In this document: piece by piece, positions 48,269-55,882 of the stretch
Layout of the letters: the number at the start of each line of letters is the position of its first letter
How positions within the stretch are numbered: the stretch's first letter is position 1
Source of the DNA: Pseudomonadota bacterium
GTDB taxonomy: Bacteria; Pseudomonadota; Alphaproteobacteria; UBA828
Assembly (NCBI GenBank): GCA_027624955.1
Contig: JAQBTG010000024.1
Coordinates: 1-55,882 of the forward strand
Direction of reading: 5' to 3'
DNA: 55,882 nucleotides
Position numbers and translations under genes: made by a program
Notes under the pieces: generated by a model
Told to the model about the DNA's origin: nothing
Database searches by the model: none
What the model saw: only the letters and a program-made list of their open reading frames with translations

Positions 48269-51079
48269 TTGAGCACCACGACACCGCCCATTCCGCCATC
48301 TGAGGTGCCGCCGGAAATACCGCCCGGCGAGCCGCCTCACAGCGACGAACCGGTCTCTATCGAAGACGAAATGAAGCGCTCCTATCTCGATTACGCGATG
48401 AGCGTGATCGTGTCGCGGGCGCTGCCGGATGTTCGTGATGGCTTGAAGCCGGTGCACCGGCGCATTCTCCACGCCATGAATGAGGGCGGTTACACGGCCG
48501 ACAAGCCGTACCGCAAATCCGCCCGTGTCGTCGGCGATGTGATGGGTAAATATCACCCGCATGGCGATTCCGCCATTTACGATGCGATGGTGCGCATGGC
48601 GCAGGATTTTTCCATGCGCTTGCCGCTTCTAGACGGCCAGGGCAATTACGGCTCGATGGACGGCGATCCTCCCGCAGCCATGCGCTACACCGAAGTACGT
48701 ATGGCGGCCTCCGCCCATGCGCTGCTCACCGATCTTGACAAAGAAACGGTCGATTTTCAGGCTAACTATGACGAATCCTCGTTCGAGCCGACCGTGCTGC
48801 CGGCCGAATATCCCAATCTTTTGGTTAACGGCGCCAGCGGCATTGCGGTTGGCATGGCGACCAATATCCCGCCGCACAATCTCGGCGAAGTTGTCGATGC
48901 CTGCCTCGCCTATGTCGACGATCCGGAAATCACCATCGAAGGCCTGATGAAATTCATCGAAGGGCCTGATTTTCCCACCGGTGGCTTTATTTTCGGCCGC
49001 GCCGGCATCCACCAAGCCTATCACACTGGGCGTGGCTCGGTGATCGTGCGCGCCCGCGCGGCGATTGAAGAACTGCGCAAGGATCGCGAAGCCATCATTG
49101 TCACGGAGATTCCCTACCAGGTTAACAAGTCGCGCATGATGGAGCGCATCGCAGAGTTGGTGCATGAGAAAAAGATCGAGGGTATCAGCGACCTGCGCGA
49201 TGAATCCGACCGCGACGGCGTGCGCGTGGTGATCGAGTTGAAGCGCGACGCTATCGGCGAGGTGGTGCTCAACCAGCTCTATCGCTATTCCTCCCTGCAG
49301 ACCAGCTTTGGCGTCAATATGCTGGCGCTGAGCGGCGGCAAGCCGGGCATTATGAACCTGAAGGAGGTTATCGCCGCCTTCGTCGCCTTCCGCGAGGAAG
49401 TCATCACCCGGCGCACCGTATATCTCCTCGGCAAGTCGCGTGGCCGGGCGCATATTTTGGTTGGGCTTGCCATCGCCATCGCCAATATCGACCCCATCAT
49501 AGAATTGATCCGCAAGGCCAAAGATCCGGCCAGCGCGCGTGAAGGGCTGACGGGGCAAGCATGGCCGGCCAAGGATGCGCGCCCGCTGATCGAATTAATT
49601 GCCGATCCGCGCCAATCGGTGGCCGAAGACGGCACCTGCCGCCTTTCGGAGGAGCAGGCCAAGGCCATTCTCGAGTTGCGCCTGCAACGACTAACGGCGA
49701 TGGAGCGCGACAAGCTTAGCGACGAGTTGCACGCAATTGTTGATGATATCAAGCGCTATATCGGCATCTTGCATGACCCGGAAACACTCCGCGACGTTCT
49801 GCGCCAGGGATTGCGCGACGCACGTGAGAAATTCGCCGATCCGCGCCGCACGACCCTAGTCGAGCATGAGTTTGAGCATGACGTTGAAGATTTGATTCAG
49901 CGCGAGGAGATGGTCGTCACCTTGAGTCATGGCGGCTACATCAAGCGCGTACCGCTTTCGACGTACCGCGCCCAGCGCCGCGGCGGCAAAGGCCGTGCGG
50001 GCATGCGCGTACGGGATGAGGATTTCGTCAACCAGTTGTTCGTCCTCAACACCCATACGCCGGTCTTGTTTTTTTCCAGTGCCGGCAAAGTTTATAAGCT
50101 CAAGGTCTATCGCCTGCCCCTTGCCGAGCCCCAGGCGCGCGGTAAGGCGCTCATAAATTTGCTGCCGCTGGCCGAGGGCGAGACCATTTCCACCCTTCTG
50201 CCGATGCCGGAAGACGAAGAAAGTTGGGCCGATAGCCAGCTTATGTTCGCCACCCGTTCGGGCACTGTGCGGCGAAATAGCGCCGCCGATTTCCGTAGCG
50301 TCATGGCCAACGGAAAAATTGCCATGAAGTTGGAAGAAGGTGACAGCATCGTTGGCGTGCGGTTCTGCGGCCACGATGACGATGTTCTGCTCGCCGCCGC
50401 GGGCGGCAAATGCGTTCGCTTCCCGGTGCCTGACGTGCGCCTCTTTAAGGGGCGCAGCTCGCAAGGCGTGCGTGGCATGAGCCTCGACAAAGACGACAAA
50501 CTCATCTCCATGACAATTCTGCATCACACCGGTGTGACGCCGGAGGAACGCGACGGCTATTTTGGCCGTAAGCGCGACGACGAAGTGCCGGAACTTGCTC
50601 CCGAGCGCCGCGCCGCGTTGCAGATGGTTGAGCAATTTCTCTTGACCGTGCGCGACGATGGCTATGGCAAGCGCTCATCGGCGCATGACTATCGTGTGAC
50701 AAAGCGCGGAGGTAAGGGTGTAATCAATATCGATGTCGGAAAGACCGGCAAGGTCGTGGCCGCCTTTCCGGTAGCCGAGGATGACGAGATCATGCTGGTG
50801 ACCGATGGCGGCCAGCTGATCCGTTGCGCGGTACACGGTATCAGCAAGGTCGGGCGCGGCGCCCGTGGCGTTCGCATCTTCCGCTTGGCCGAGGACGGAC
50901 GCGTGGTTTCGGTCGCCCATCTGGGCGAGGCCGCAGCTGAGGATGATGAAGCGGGTGATGAGGATGAAGCCGGCGGCGTGGTTGAAACAGGCAGCGCCGG
51001 TGAGGCGTTGAGCGAGGCGGATGATGTGGACGAAGGCGCCGAAGCGGACGGCGATGGCGAGGAAGACGCACAAGCATGA
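48269..51079 (+). CDS. gyrA: DNA gyrase subunit A
   Basis: A 936-residue type IIA topoisomerase subunit. The catalytic Tyr is in [10 protein letters not shown] (about residue 136), and the GyrA box QRRGGKG (about 569-575) in the C-terminal pinwheel identifies gyrase rather than topoisomerase IV. The quinolone region reads [17 protein letters not shown] with the Ser and Asp of sensitive enzymes intact. Start is a TTG at 48269 with AGG six bases upstream; it adds a proline-rich segment of about 30 residues before the conserved [14 protein letters not shown]. The last 50 residues form an acidic tail. The stop overlaps coaD by four bases. Confidence 0.97.
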   Translation: MSTTTPPIPPSEVPPEIPPGEPPHSDEPVSIEDEMKRSYLDYAMSVIVSRALPDVRDGLKPVHRRILHAMNEGGYTADKPYRKSARVVGDVMGKYHPHGDSAIYDAMVRMAQDFSMRLPLLDGQGNYGSMDGDPPAAMRYTEVRMAASAHALLTDLDKETVDFQANYDESSFEPTVLPAEYPNLLVNGASGIAVGMATNIPPHNLGEVVDACLAYVDDPEITIEGLMKFIEGPDFPTGGFIFGRAGIHQAYHTGRGSVIVRARAAIEELRKDREAIIVTEIPYQVNKSRMMERIAELVHEKKIEGISDLRDESDRDGVRVVIELKRDAIGEVVLNQLYRYSSLQTSFGVNMLALSGGKPGIMNLKEVIAAFVAFREEVITRRTVYLLGKSRGRAHILVGLAIAIANIDPIIELIRKAKDPASAREGLTGQAWPAKDARPLIELIADPRQSVAEDGTCRLSEEQAKAILELRLQRLTAMERDKLSDELHAIVDDIKRYIGILHDPETLRDVLRQGLRDAREKFADPRRTTLVEHEFEHDVEDLIQREEMVVTLSHGGYIKRVPLSTYRAQRRGGKGRAGMRVRDEDFVNQLFVLNTHTPVLFFSSAGKVYKLKVYRLPLAEPQARGKALINLLPLAEGETISTLLPMPEDEESWADSQLMFATRSGTVRRNSAADFRSVMANGKIAMKLEEGDSIVGVRFCGHDDDVLLAAAGGKCVRFPVPDVRLFKGRSSQGVRGMSLDKDDKLISMTILHHTGVTPEERDGYFGRKRDDEVPELAPERRAALQMVEQFLLTVRDDGYGKRSSAHDYRVTKRGGKGVINIDVGKTGKVVAAFPVAEDDEIMLVTDGGQLIRCAVHGISKVGRGARGVRIFRLAEDGRVVSVAHLGEAAAEDDEAGDEDEAGGVVETGSAGEALSEADDVDEGAEADGDGEEDAQA

Positions 51080-51582
51080 GTAAACATCGTATCGGCATTT
51101 ATCCAGGCACATTTGACCCCGTTACCTCGGGCCATTGCGATATTGTTCGCCGGGCCCTCAGGCTGGTCGATAAACTCGTCGTCGGTGTTGCTTCCAATGC
51201 TGGCAAAGGCCCCGCATTTAGCCTCGACGATCGAATCGAAATGGCGCGTGGCGATCTGTCGGCTTTTGATCCGGACGGCGACCGCATAGAAGTGCGCCCC
51301 TTCGATCAATTGCTTATGCATTTTGCTGAGGAAATGAATGCCGGGGTCATCGTGCGTGGCTTGCGCGCCGTTTCCGATTTTGATTTCGAATTTCAAATGA
51401 CCGGCATGAATGCGCGTCTCAATCCGAATGTCGAAACCGTCTTTCTGATGGCGTCGGAAACTCATCAATTTATTTCCTCACGCTTCGTCAAGGAAATCGC
51501 GGCGCTGGGCGGGGATATCACCAGTTTCGTTTCGCCGAACGTGGCCACCCGCTTGGTGGCGCGCTATCAAGGCGAAACCTGA
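51076..51582 (+). CDS. coaD: Phosphopantetheine adenylyltransferase
   Basis: A 168-residue CoaD, the penultimate step of coenzyme A synthesis. It has [18 protein letters not shown] (about 7-24, containing the TxGH motif), [22 protein letters not shown] (about 95-109) and the C-terminal [15 protein letters not shown]. It starts with ATGA overlap to the gyrA stop, so translation is probably coupled. queA follows 50 bases later; in many relatives a peptidyl-prolyl isomerase gene sits between them but is absent here. Confidence 0.96.
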   Translation: MSKHRIGIYPGTFDPVTSGHCDIVRRALRLVDKLVVGVASNAGKGPAFSLDDRIEMARGDLSAFDPDGDRIEVRPFDQLLMHFAEEMNAGVIVRGLRAVSDFDFEFQMTGMNARLNPNVETVFLMASETHQFISSRFVKEIAALGGDITSFVSPNVATRLVARYQGET

Positions 51583-51632
51583 GCTCGGCTGGGCGAGCCG
51601 CCTAGCCGTTCGCGCGGTCGGTCAACCCTATT

Positions 51633-52724
51633 ATGCAGGTCGATTTATTCGATTTTCAATTGCCGCCGGAGTGCATCGCCGCGCGTCCGGCCTCGCCGCG
51701 CGATTCCGCACGGCTTCTCCATGTTGGTCAAAGTGTCGGCCAAAGCGCCCTGGGCGACCATACCGTGCGCGATCTGCCTGCGCTGCTCTCGCCCGGCGAT
51801 GTGCTGGTTCTGAATGATACCCGCGTGCTGCCAGCGCGATTGACCGGCATGCGCGGCGAAGCGCACATCGAAGTAACACTTCACCACATGGTGGAAGACG
51901 GCGTTTGGGACGCCTTCGCGCGCCCGGCCAAGCGCCTCAAGGCCGGCCATGAAATTATCTTTGCGGATGGTTTCTCGGCCGATGTTCTGTCCCGCGAGGG
52001 CGCGGAGGTGCGCCTCAAATTCGGGCTGCGCGGCACGCCGCTGCGTACCGCGCTCGAGCGTCAGGGCGTGCCGCCGCTGCCGCCATACATCCCCCGTTCG
52101 GATGGCGCGGACGCACGCGACAAGGCTGATTATCAAACAATTTATGCCGCCAAGGATGGCGCCGTTGCGGCGCCTACCGCGGGCCTCCATATGACGCCGG
52201 AGCTATTCGCCGCGCTGGATGCGCGCGGCGTGACCTGCGAATTCATTACGCTTCATGTTGGCGCCGGGACGTTTTTACCGGTACGCACGGAGGATACATC
52301 GGATCATGTCATGCATAGTGAATGGGGCACCCTTAGCGCCACGACCGCGGAGCGCATCAATGCTGCGCGTGAGAATGGCGGGCGCGTCGTAGCCCTCGGC
52401 AGCACCAGCCTGCGCGTCCTCGAACACGCGGCTGATGCTGAGGGGCGCTTGACGCCTTTTTCAGGCGAAATAGACCTCTTTATCGAGCCGGGTTATCGCT
52501 TCAAGATCGTCGATCTCCTAATGAGCAATTTTCATTTGCCGCGCTCCACCCTGTTCATGCTGGTCTCCGCCTTCGCCGGCATGACCTGCATGCGGCAAGC
52601 CTATGCGCACGCTATCGCATCGGGCTATCGCTTCTATTCTTATGGCGATGCCAGCCTTCTCGCCCCCGCAGATACAGCCGAAGTTGCGGCAGAAGCGGCG
52701 GCAATTGCTAGGGCTGGCACATGA
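51633..52724 (+). CDS. queA: S-adenosylmethionine:tRNA ribosyltransferase-isomerase QueA
   Basis: A 363-residue QueA that adds the epoxycyclopentanediol ring of queuosine precursor to tRNA. It begins [19 protein letters not shown], then [15 protein letters not shown] (about 56-70), [10 protein letters not shown] (about 181-190) and the C-terminal [18 protein letters not shown] (about 299-316), all standard. It overlaps tgt by four bases; the two enzymes act in the same pathway. The length is normal. Confidence 0.97.
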   Translation: MQVDLFDFQLPPECIAARPASPRDSARLLHVGQSVGQSALGDHTVRDLPALLSPGDVLVLNDTRVLPARLTGMRGEAHIEVTLHHMVEDGVWDAFARPAKRLKAGHEIIFADGFSADVLSREGAEVRLKFGLRGTPLRTALERQGVPPLPPYIPRSDGADARDKADYQTIYAAKDGAVAAPTAGLHMTPELFAALDARGVTCEFITLHVGAGTFLPVRTEDTSDHVMHSEWGTLSATTAERINAARENGGRVVALGSTSLRVLEHAADAEGRLTPFSGEIDLFIEPGYRFKIVDLLMSNFHLPRSTLFMLVSAFAGMTCMRQAYAHAIASGYRFYSYGDASLLAPADTAEVAAEAAAIARAGT

Positions 52725-53848
52725 GCACCATCCCGTTCGTCATATCGGCCCGGGACGGTGCGGCGCGGACCGGGCAATTGGAACTCGCCCATGGCGTGGT
52801 GCGGACACCGGCCTTTATGCCGGTCGGCACCGCCGCAACGGTAAAGGGCATGCTGCCCGAGGCGGTCGCCGCCTTAGGCGCGGATATCCTTCTCGGCAAT
52901 GTTTATCATCTTATGCTCCGCCCCGGTGCCGCGCGGATTGCCGAGCTCGGGGGCCTGCACAAGTTCATGAATTGGCCGGGGCCGATTCTCACCGATTCCG
53001 GCGGCTTTCAAATTATGTCGCTCTCGAAGATCCGCAATCTCGACGAAAATGGCGTCGAGTTTCGCGCCCATACTGACGGTTCGCGCCATCGCCTGACGCC
53101 TGCCGCGTCAATCGATATCCAGCGTCAATTGGGCAGCGACATCACCATGGTCCTCGATGAATGCACACCCTATCCGGTGAGTGAGGAGGACGCAGCAAGC
53201 TCGATGCGCCGCTCTATGCGCTGGGCCGCGCTCTGCCGCGAGCGCTTTGAGGAACGTCCGGGCCACGCGTTGTTCGGTATCGTTCAGGGCGGCGTATTTG
53301 CTGACCTCCGCGCCGAGTGCGCAGCGTCGCTGCGCGGAATCGGCTTCGATGGCTACGCCATCGGCGGCTTGGCGGTGGGCGAGGGCCAGGAACAAATGCT
53401 AACGGTGCTCGATGGTCTTGTAGGCGCGCTCCCGGAAGATCGTCCGCGCTATCTGATGGGTGTGGGCACGCCCAGCGATATGGTGAAATCGGTGCTCCGC
53501 GGCGTTGATATGTTTGATTGCGTCCTGCCAACCCGATCCGGGCGCACCGGGCGCGGCTATACCGCGCGTGCCACGATCAATCTGCGCAATGCCCGGCACG
53601 CCGCCGATCCGCGTCCGGTGGATGAGGAGTGCACTTGTCAGACCTGCGCCGGCTATTCCCGCGCCTATATCCACCATCTATTCCGCTGCCAGGAAATGCT
53701 CGGCCCAATTCTGCTGACGCTGCACAATCTCTACTTCTATCAATCCTTGATGCAGGGCATGCGCCAGGCCATTGCCTCTGGCACGATGTGCGAATTTGCC
53801 GAACAATTCCTGGCGCATGCGGAGGTGGGTGATATTGAACCGCTATAG
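52721..53848 (+). CDS. tgt: tRNA-guanine transglycosylase
   Basis: A 375-residue Tgt that swaps guanine 34 for preQ1 in GU(N) anticodons. The catalytic Asp is in [11 protein letters not shown] (about 88-98) and the second in [10 protein letters not shown] (about 264-273). The zinc site CTCQTC with a later His near HNLYFYQ is complete. It begins with ATGA overlap to queA. The sequence downstream (53849-53943) leads to tRNA-Lys without a further gene. Confidence 0.97.
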   Translation: MSTIPFVISARDGAARTGQLELAHGVVRTPAFMPVGTAATVKGMLPEAVAALGADILLGNVYHLMLRPGAARIAELGGLHKFMNWPGPILTDSGGFQIMSLSKIRNLDENGVEFRAHTDGSRHRLTPAASIDIQRQLGSDITMVLDECTPYPVSEEDAASSMRRSMRWAALCRERFEERPGHALFGIVQGGVFADLRAECAASLRGIGFDGYAIGGLAVGEGQEQMLTVLDGLVGALPEDRPRYLMGVGTPSDMVKSVLRGVDMFDCVLPTRSGRTGRGYTARATINLRNARHAADPRPVDEECTCQTCAGYSRAYIHHLFRCQEMLGPILLTLHNLYFYQSLMQGMRQAIASGTMCEFAEQFLAHAEVGDIEPL

Positions 53849-53943
53849 CTTGCATTTTCCACGCGAGCGGGCCGGAGCGGTCTGGCCCACCAGCCATTTC
53901 TTGACCGCAACAAGGCCAATCCATATGGTGGCGCACCGCCCGG

Positions 53944-54019
53944 GGGCGCGTAGCTCAGTTGGCAGAGCATCTGACTTTTAATCAGAGGGTCACAGGTTCG
54001 AATCCTGTCGCGCCTACCA
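53944..54019 (+). tRNA. tRNA-Lys (anticodon TTT)
   Basis: A complete cloverleaf with acceptor GGGCGCG/CGCGCCT (first pair G-U), D stem GCTC/GAGC, anticodon loop CTTTTAA (anticodon TTT), T arm ACAGG-TTCGAAT-CCTGT, discriminator A and encoded CCA. The composition of the DNA changes immediately after its 3' end, marking it as a likely attachment site of an integrated element. Confidence 0.97.
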
Positions 54020-54033
54020 ATTATTTCAATAAG

Positions 54034-54098
54034 TTAGGCGGACTTTTGTAAAGCACGAATATTTTTAAAAAGCTAATAGGCGACAATTTAGGCGACAA
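54034..54098 (+). repeat. Short direct repeats TAGGCGACAA next to tRNA-Lys
   Basis: TAGGCGACAA occurs at 54077-54086 and again at 54089-54098 (12-base period), and a variant TTAGGCGGAC lies at 54034-54043, 15 bases past the tRNA. Repeats of this kind beside a tRNA can be integrase arm or core sites. No integrase gene is in the window, so this is only suggestive. Confidence 0.55.
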
Positions 54099-54144
54099 AA
54101 TGGTATTTCGCTTTTGAGTGCATCTAGACCTGGTCGTGAACATC

Positions 54145-54161
54145 CGAACCTGTGACCTCTG
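54145..54161 (-). repeat. Inverted fragment resembling tRNA-Lys T-arm region
   Basis: CGAACCTGTGACCTCTG matches the reverse complement of tRNA-Lys positions 53983-54000 except for one missing base. T-arm sequences are similar among tRNAs, so it could come from another tRNA or be chance. Within an island edge it may be a relic of an earlier integration. Confidence 0.4.
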
Positions 54162-54299
54162 CCTTCGGAGTGTATCGAAGACGCTATTTTATCATTTACT
54201 ATCAGTATGTTGCACTACTATAGAGGCAAAATAGTATAGCAGTAGTATACCAGTGTTGGCTGCGAAACGTGTCAACACGATTTAGCCCACAGCCCTCAT

Positions 54300-54725
54300 T
54301 TAACGCCCTTTTCGCACCTTTCTGCCAAACGCTGCAAGTGCCTCAATCTGCGTATCCAACTCACCCTCTAATACTGCTTGTTTGAGTGAGGAGAGGGTAG
54401 GGGCAACGTCTGCCTCTGACTTGAGCGCGATAGCGGATTTTCCTTTTACAAACTCAATCGGCTTGCTGCCATACCGCAGCGTCAACAACACCCCACCGTC
54501 GCTTGAATGTGTCCACCACCGTTTTACACGCTTCGGTGCTGCAACTCTGCTTTCTACGCCGTCGGCACCTTTTACCCACTTTTGTTTGGTTGGCACGTAG
54601 TCTGCGTCTGCCGCAATCCGTTCTTGCTCTTCAATCTTTACAGCAAGTTTGCGACGACGATTGAGTGTTGGGTTGCTTGAAGTAGCCTTGTATTCAACGA
54701 ATGTGAGGGAAGATAACAATGTCAT
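54300..54725 (-). CDS. DUF6641-like protein of unknown function
   Basis: A 141-residue soluble, basic protein. Recognisable features are RRRKLAVKIEEQERIA (about 23-38), RVKRWWTHSSDGGVLLTLRYG (the core RWWTHSSDGGVLLTLRYG at about 68-85), GKSAIAL, and the C-terminal LKQAVLEGELDTQIEALA. From memory this pattern matches the DUF6641 family, common in accessory and phage-linked DNA, but I could not check this. No catalytic residues can be proposed. It lies on the minus strand next to the tRNA-Lys island edge and its composition is lower in GC than chromosomal genes here. Confidence 0.75.
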   Translation of the reverse strand: MTLLSSLTFVEYKATSSNPTLNRRRKLAVKIEEQERIAADADYVPTKQKWVKGADGVESRVAAPKRVKRWWTHSSDGGVLLTLRYGSKPIEFVKGKSAIALKSEADVAPTLSSLKQAVLEGELDTQIEALAAFGRKVRKGR

Positions 54726-55040
54726 AGCAGCCTCCTTGTTTGTGTCTGCACACGCATAGTGCGTTCAGATTACAAAGGCTGTCTTCTATTACATTTGAAT
54801 CGCTGTTCTGTTGCAGAAATGCAAAAAACCAGTCCTTACTACGCTTACGTTGTCTGCTCCCAAAGTATGCTTAAGCCAACTTATCTATCTGTTTTACAAA
54901 GATAAAAATCCATCTGAAATACTCTGTTATATTTTTAGAACAGTCACTGCTTGACACCCCCCACCCCCCTCGTATCTAATATCAAGAGGATATTTATATC
55001 TCTGCTTTCTATCATCTTTCTGTACAGAGGAACATCAGCA
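54726..55040. other. Divergent control region between the DUF6641-like gene and lipoprotein gene
   Basis: About 315 AT-rich bases with no supportable gene. The right end holds the promoter listed at 54951-54980. The left end must contain the promoter of the minus-strand gene, but I do not see a clear pair of boxes. Several short T and A runs are present without a hairpin. Confidence 0.5.
54951..54980 (+). promoter_or_regulatory. Sigma-70-type promoter of the lipoprotein gene
   Basis: A consensus -35 box TTGACA (54951-54956) is followed after 16-18 bases by TATCTA/TCTAAT (54973-54980). The spacer is an unusual C-rich run. It lies about 60 bases before the ATG at 55041. Confidence 0.7.
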
Positions 55041-55409
55041 ATGAAGAATACATACATTGCAGCATTTGCTGCGTCGGTAATAGTGTTAAGCGGCTGCAGT
55101 AGTGCTCAAAAAGCATCTGAAGTTCAATCTGTACGTATGCCTATCGCGCCATACTTAAAAATGTCTTGCAAGGAACTGGCATCAGAGCAATCGAATCTTG
55201 TCAGAGAAGCGCAAGCCGCTGGCGCAGAAGTTGATGCTGCTTACGATTCGGACAAAACTGCAGAATTAGTTGCTTGGATCTTATTTGCGCCAGCAGCATT
55301 GATGCTTGAAGGCAATCAAGCACAGGCCTCACGTCTCGCAAGCACGAAAGGTCAACTTGAAGCAGTACAAGAGGCACAGAAAGTCAATAAATGCACTGAC
55401 AATGGTTAA
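55041..55409 (+). CDS. Small lipoprotein, island-encoded
   Basis: A 122-residue predicted lipoprotein. The signal peptide ends in VLSGC with the lipidated Cys at 19. The mature part begins polar, has a Cys in MSCKELASEQ, then a probable coiled coil (about 50-70) and a hydrophobic patch ELVAWILFAPAALML (about 74-88), ending with a second Cys near the C terminus (VNKC). Proteins of this shape are common in phage and plasmid accessory DNA, but I do not know a function. The frame is open further upstream over the promoter; AGAGGA ten bases before ATG 55041 and the signal peptide fix the start. A terminator follows. Confidence 0.85.
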   Translation: MKNTYIAAFAASVIVLSGCSSAQKASEVQSVRMPIAPYLKMSCKELASEQSNLVREAQAAGAEVDAAYDSDKTAELVAWILFAPAALMLEGNQAQASRLASTKGQLEAVQEAQKVNKCTDNG

Positions 55410-55421
55410 CAAAAAATAGTA

Positions 55422-55449
55422 AAAAACCGCGCTTCGGCGCGGTTTTTTT
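55422..55449. terminator. Intrinsic terminator after the lipoprotein gene
   Basis: CCGCGC-TTCG-GCGCGG with six A before and seven T after: a 6-bp GC stem (8 or more with flanking A-T pairs) and a stable TTCG loop. The symmetry lets it act for both the lipoprotein gene and the minus-strand gene to its right. Confidence 0.93.
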
Positions 55450-55546
55450 ATGTCTAATATATTTGCAATGCGTATCGCATAGTCAGCCTATCTACCAGCA
55501 CACAACTTCTACGACACACCACAAACCGTGCTCATTTGATTCGTTT

Positions 55547-55876
55547 TCACACATTCTCTGTATCGCTATGTTGATTTGATAACGGCGGAATAGGCTTGAA
55601 TGGTTGCAGTTGAGAAGGTGTTGCTGGCTCTTCTGCTTGTTGCTGTTGCTCTGGATCTTTCTGCACAACTTTCTCTTTGGGTATGTAGGCTTTGACAACT
55701 TTGGTTTTTGTCTTTGTCTTTGGTGTTGTCAGTTTCTTCGCTAGTGCCACAACACTCTGACTTGTTCCTAACATCAACTGCAACGCTGCCATTTTTGTTT
55801 CAGCGTCTGCCTTGTCTGCTAATGCACGTATCGTGTTCAGTGCTTGCTGCACGTCTTTCAAAACTTCGTTATTCAT
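55547..55876 (-). CDS. Hypothetical protein, Lys/Gln/Pro-rich C terminus
   Basis: A 109-residue protein I do not recognise. The first half is predicted helical (KDVQQALNTIRALADKADAE and a TKMAALQLMLG helix), followed by a basic stretch with TPKTKTKTKVVK (about 51-62), and a Gln/Glu/Pro-rich, probably disordered tail with QQQQ. It starts six bases from the right edge, so upstream signals are only partly seen. Low-GC codon use fits the island rather than the chromosome. It could be a DNA-binding or phage-type accessory protein; this is not shown. Confidence 0.6.
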   Translation of the reverse strand: MNNEVLKDVQQALNTIRALADKADAETKMAALQLMLGTSQSVVALAKKLTTPKTKTKTKVVKAYIPKEKVVQKDPEQQQQAEEPATPSQLQPFKPIPPLSNQHSDTENV

Positions 55877-55882
55877 AAACGT

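Larger units (their letters stand above)
54020..54299. other. AT-rich non-coding stretch at island edge
   Basis: About 280 bases after tRNA-Lys without a supportable gene. It holds the repeats and inverted tRNA-like fragment listed separately, and further TAGTATA-type repeats near 54230-54250. Base composition is visibly lower in GC than the preceding chromosome. Confidence 0.5.

Overview
The window is a 55.9 kb piece of a bacterial chromosome with moderately high GC, almost entirely coding, and it reads as an alphaproteobacterium. The strongest evidence is a PopZ homologue next to valS, an erpA/dgt/argS/SPOR/nagZ/scpAB/tatABC/serS/surE-pcm-nlpD/yajC-secDF gene chain, homologues of the mitochondrial complex I assembly factors NDUFAF3 and NDUFAF6, TrmFO, and a hopanoid-type HpnE desaturase. 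I cannot name the genus; a Rhodospirillales-like or uncultivated marine/soil lineage would fit.

Layout. 1-5.4 kb: tRNA-Asn, a voltage-sensor K+ channel with a cyclic-nucleotide domain, a luciferase-like flavin monooxygenase and an orphan molybdopterin hydroxylase large subunit, then tRNA-Cys. 5.6-11.2 kb: an atypical isoaspartyl methyltransferase homologue, a TolC outer-membrane channel, PopZ and ValS. 11.2-16.3 kb: IlvD, an M81 peptidase, a VOC protein and an unassigned histidine-containing membrane protein. 16.3-25 kb: Xth (apparently starting at CTG), ErpA, Dgt, ArgS, a SPOR protein, NagZ, an M50 peptidase and ScpAB. 25-28.1 kb: an iron ABC permease and ATPase behind a Fur-like operator, set between scpB and tatA. 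28.2-38.5 kb: TatABC, SerS, SurE-Pcm-NlpD, a DUF815 ATPase, YajC-SecD-SecF and a DUF498 protein, closed by a strong terminator. 38.5-44.5 kb: a PuuD-like membrane protein preceded by an unlisted 30-residue membrane peptide, HpnE, the NDUFAF6 homologue, TrmFO and a TPR/2-oxoglutarate oxygenase-like protein. 44.5-53.9 kb: UvrA, SSB, GyrA, CoaD, QueA and Tgt.

The last 1.9 kb, starting exactly at the 3' end of tRNA-Lys, changes character: it is visibly AT-richer, carries short repeats next to the tRNA, an inverted fragment resembling the tRNA T-arm, and three small genes of accessory type. This looks like the left edge of an element integrated at tRNA-Lys; no integrase is inside the window.

Most genes are housekeeping: translation (ValS, ArgS, SerS, queuosine and TrmFO tRNA modification), protein export (Tat, SecDF-YajC), chromosome handling (PopZ, ScpAB, GyrA, SSB, UvrA, Xth) and envelope maintenance (TolC, NagZ, NlpD, SPOR). 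Points that deserve attention are the 30-residue peptide/PuuD-like pair, the CTG start of xth, the Fur-controlled transporter insertion, the unassigned histidine membrane protein, the 16-bp palindrome before the TPR/oxygenase gene, and the tRNA-Lys island edge.
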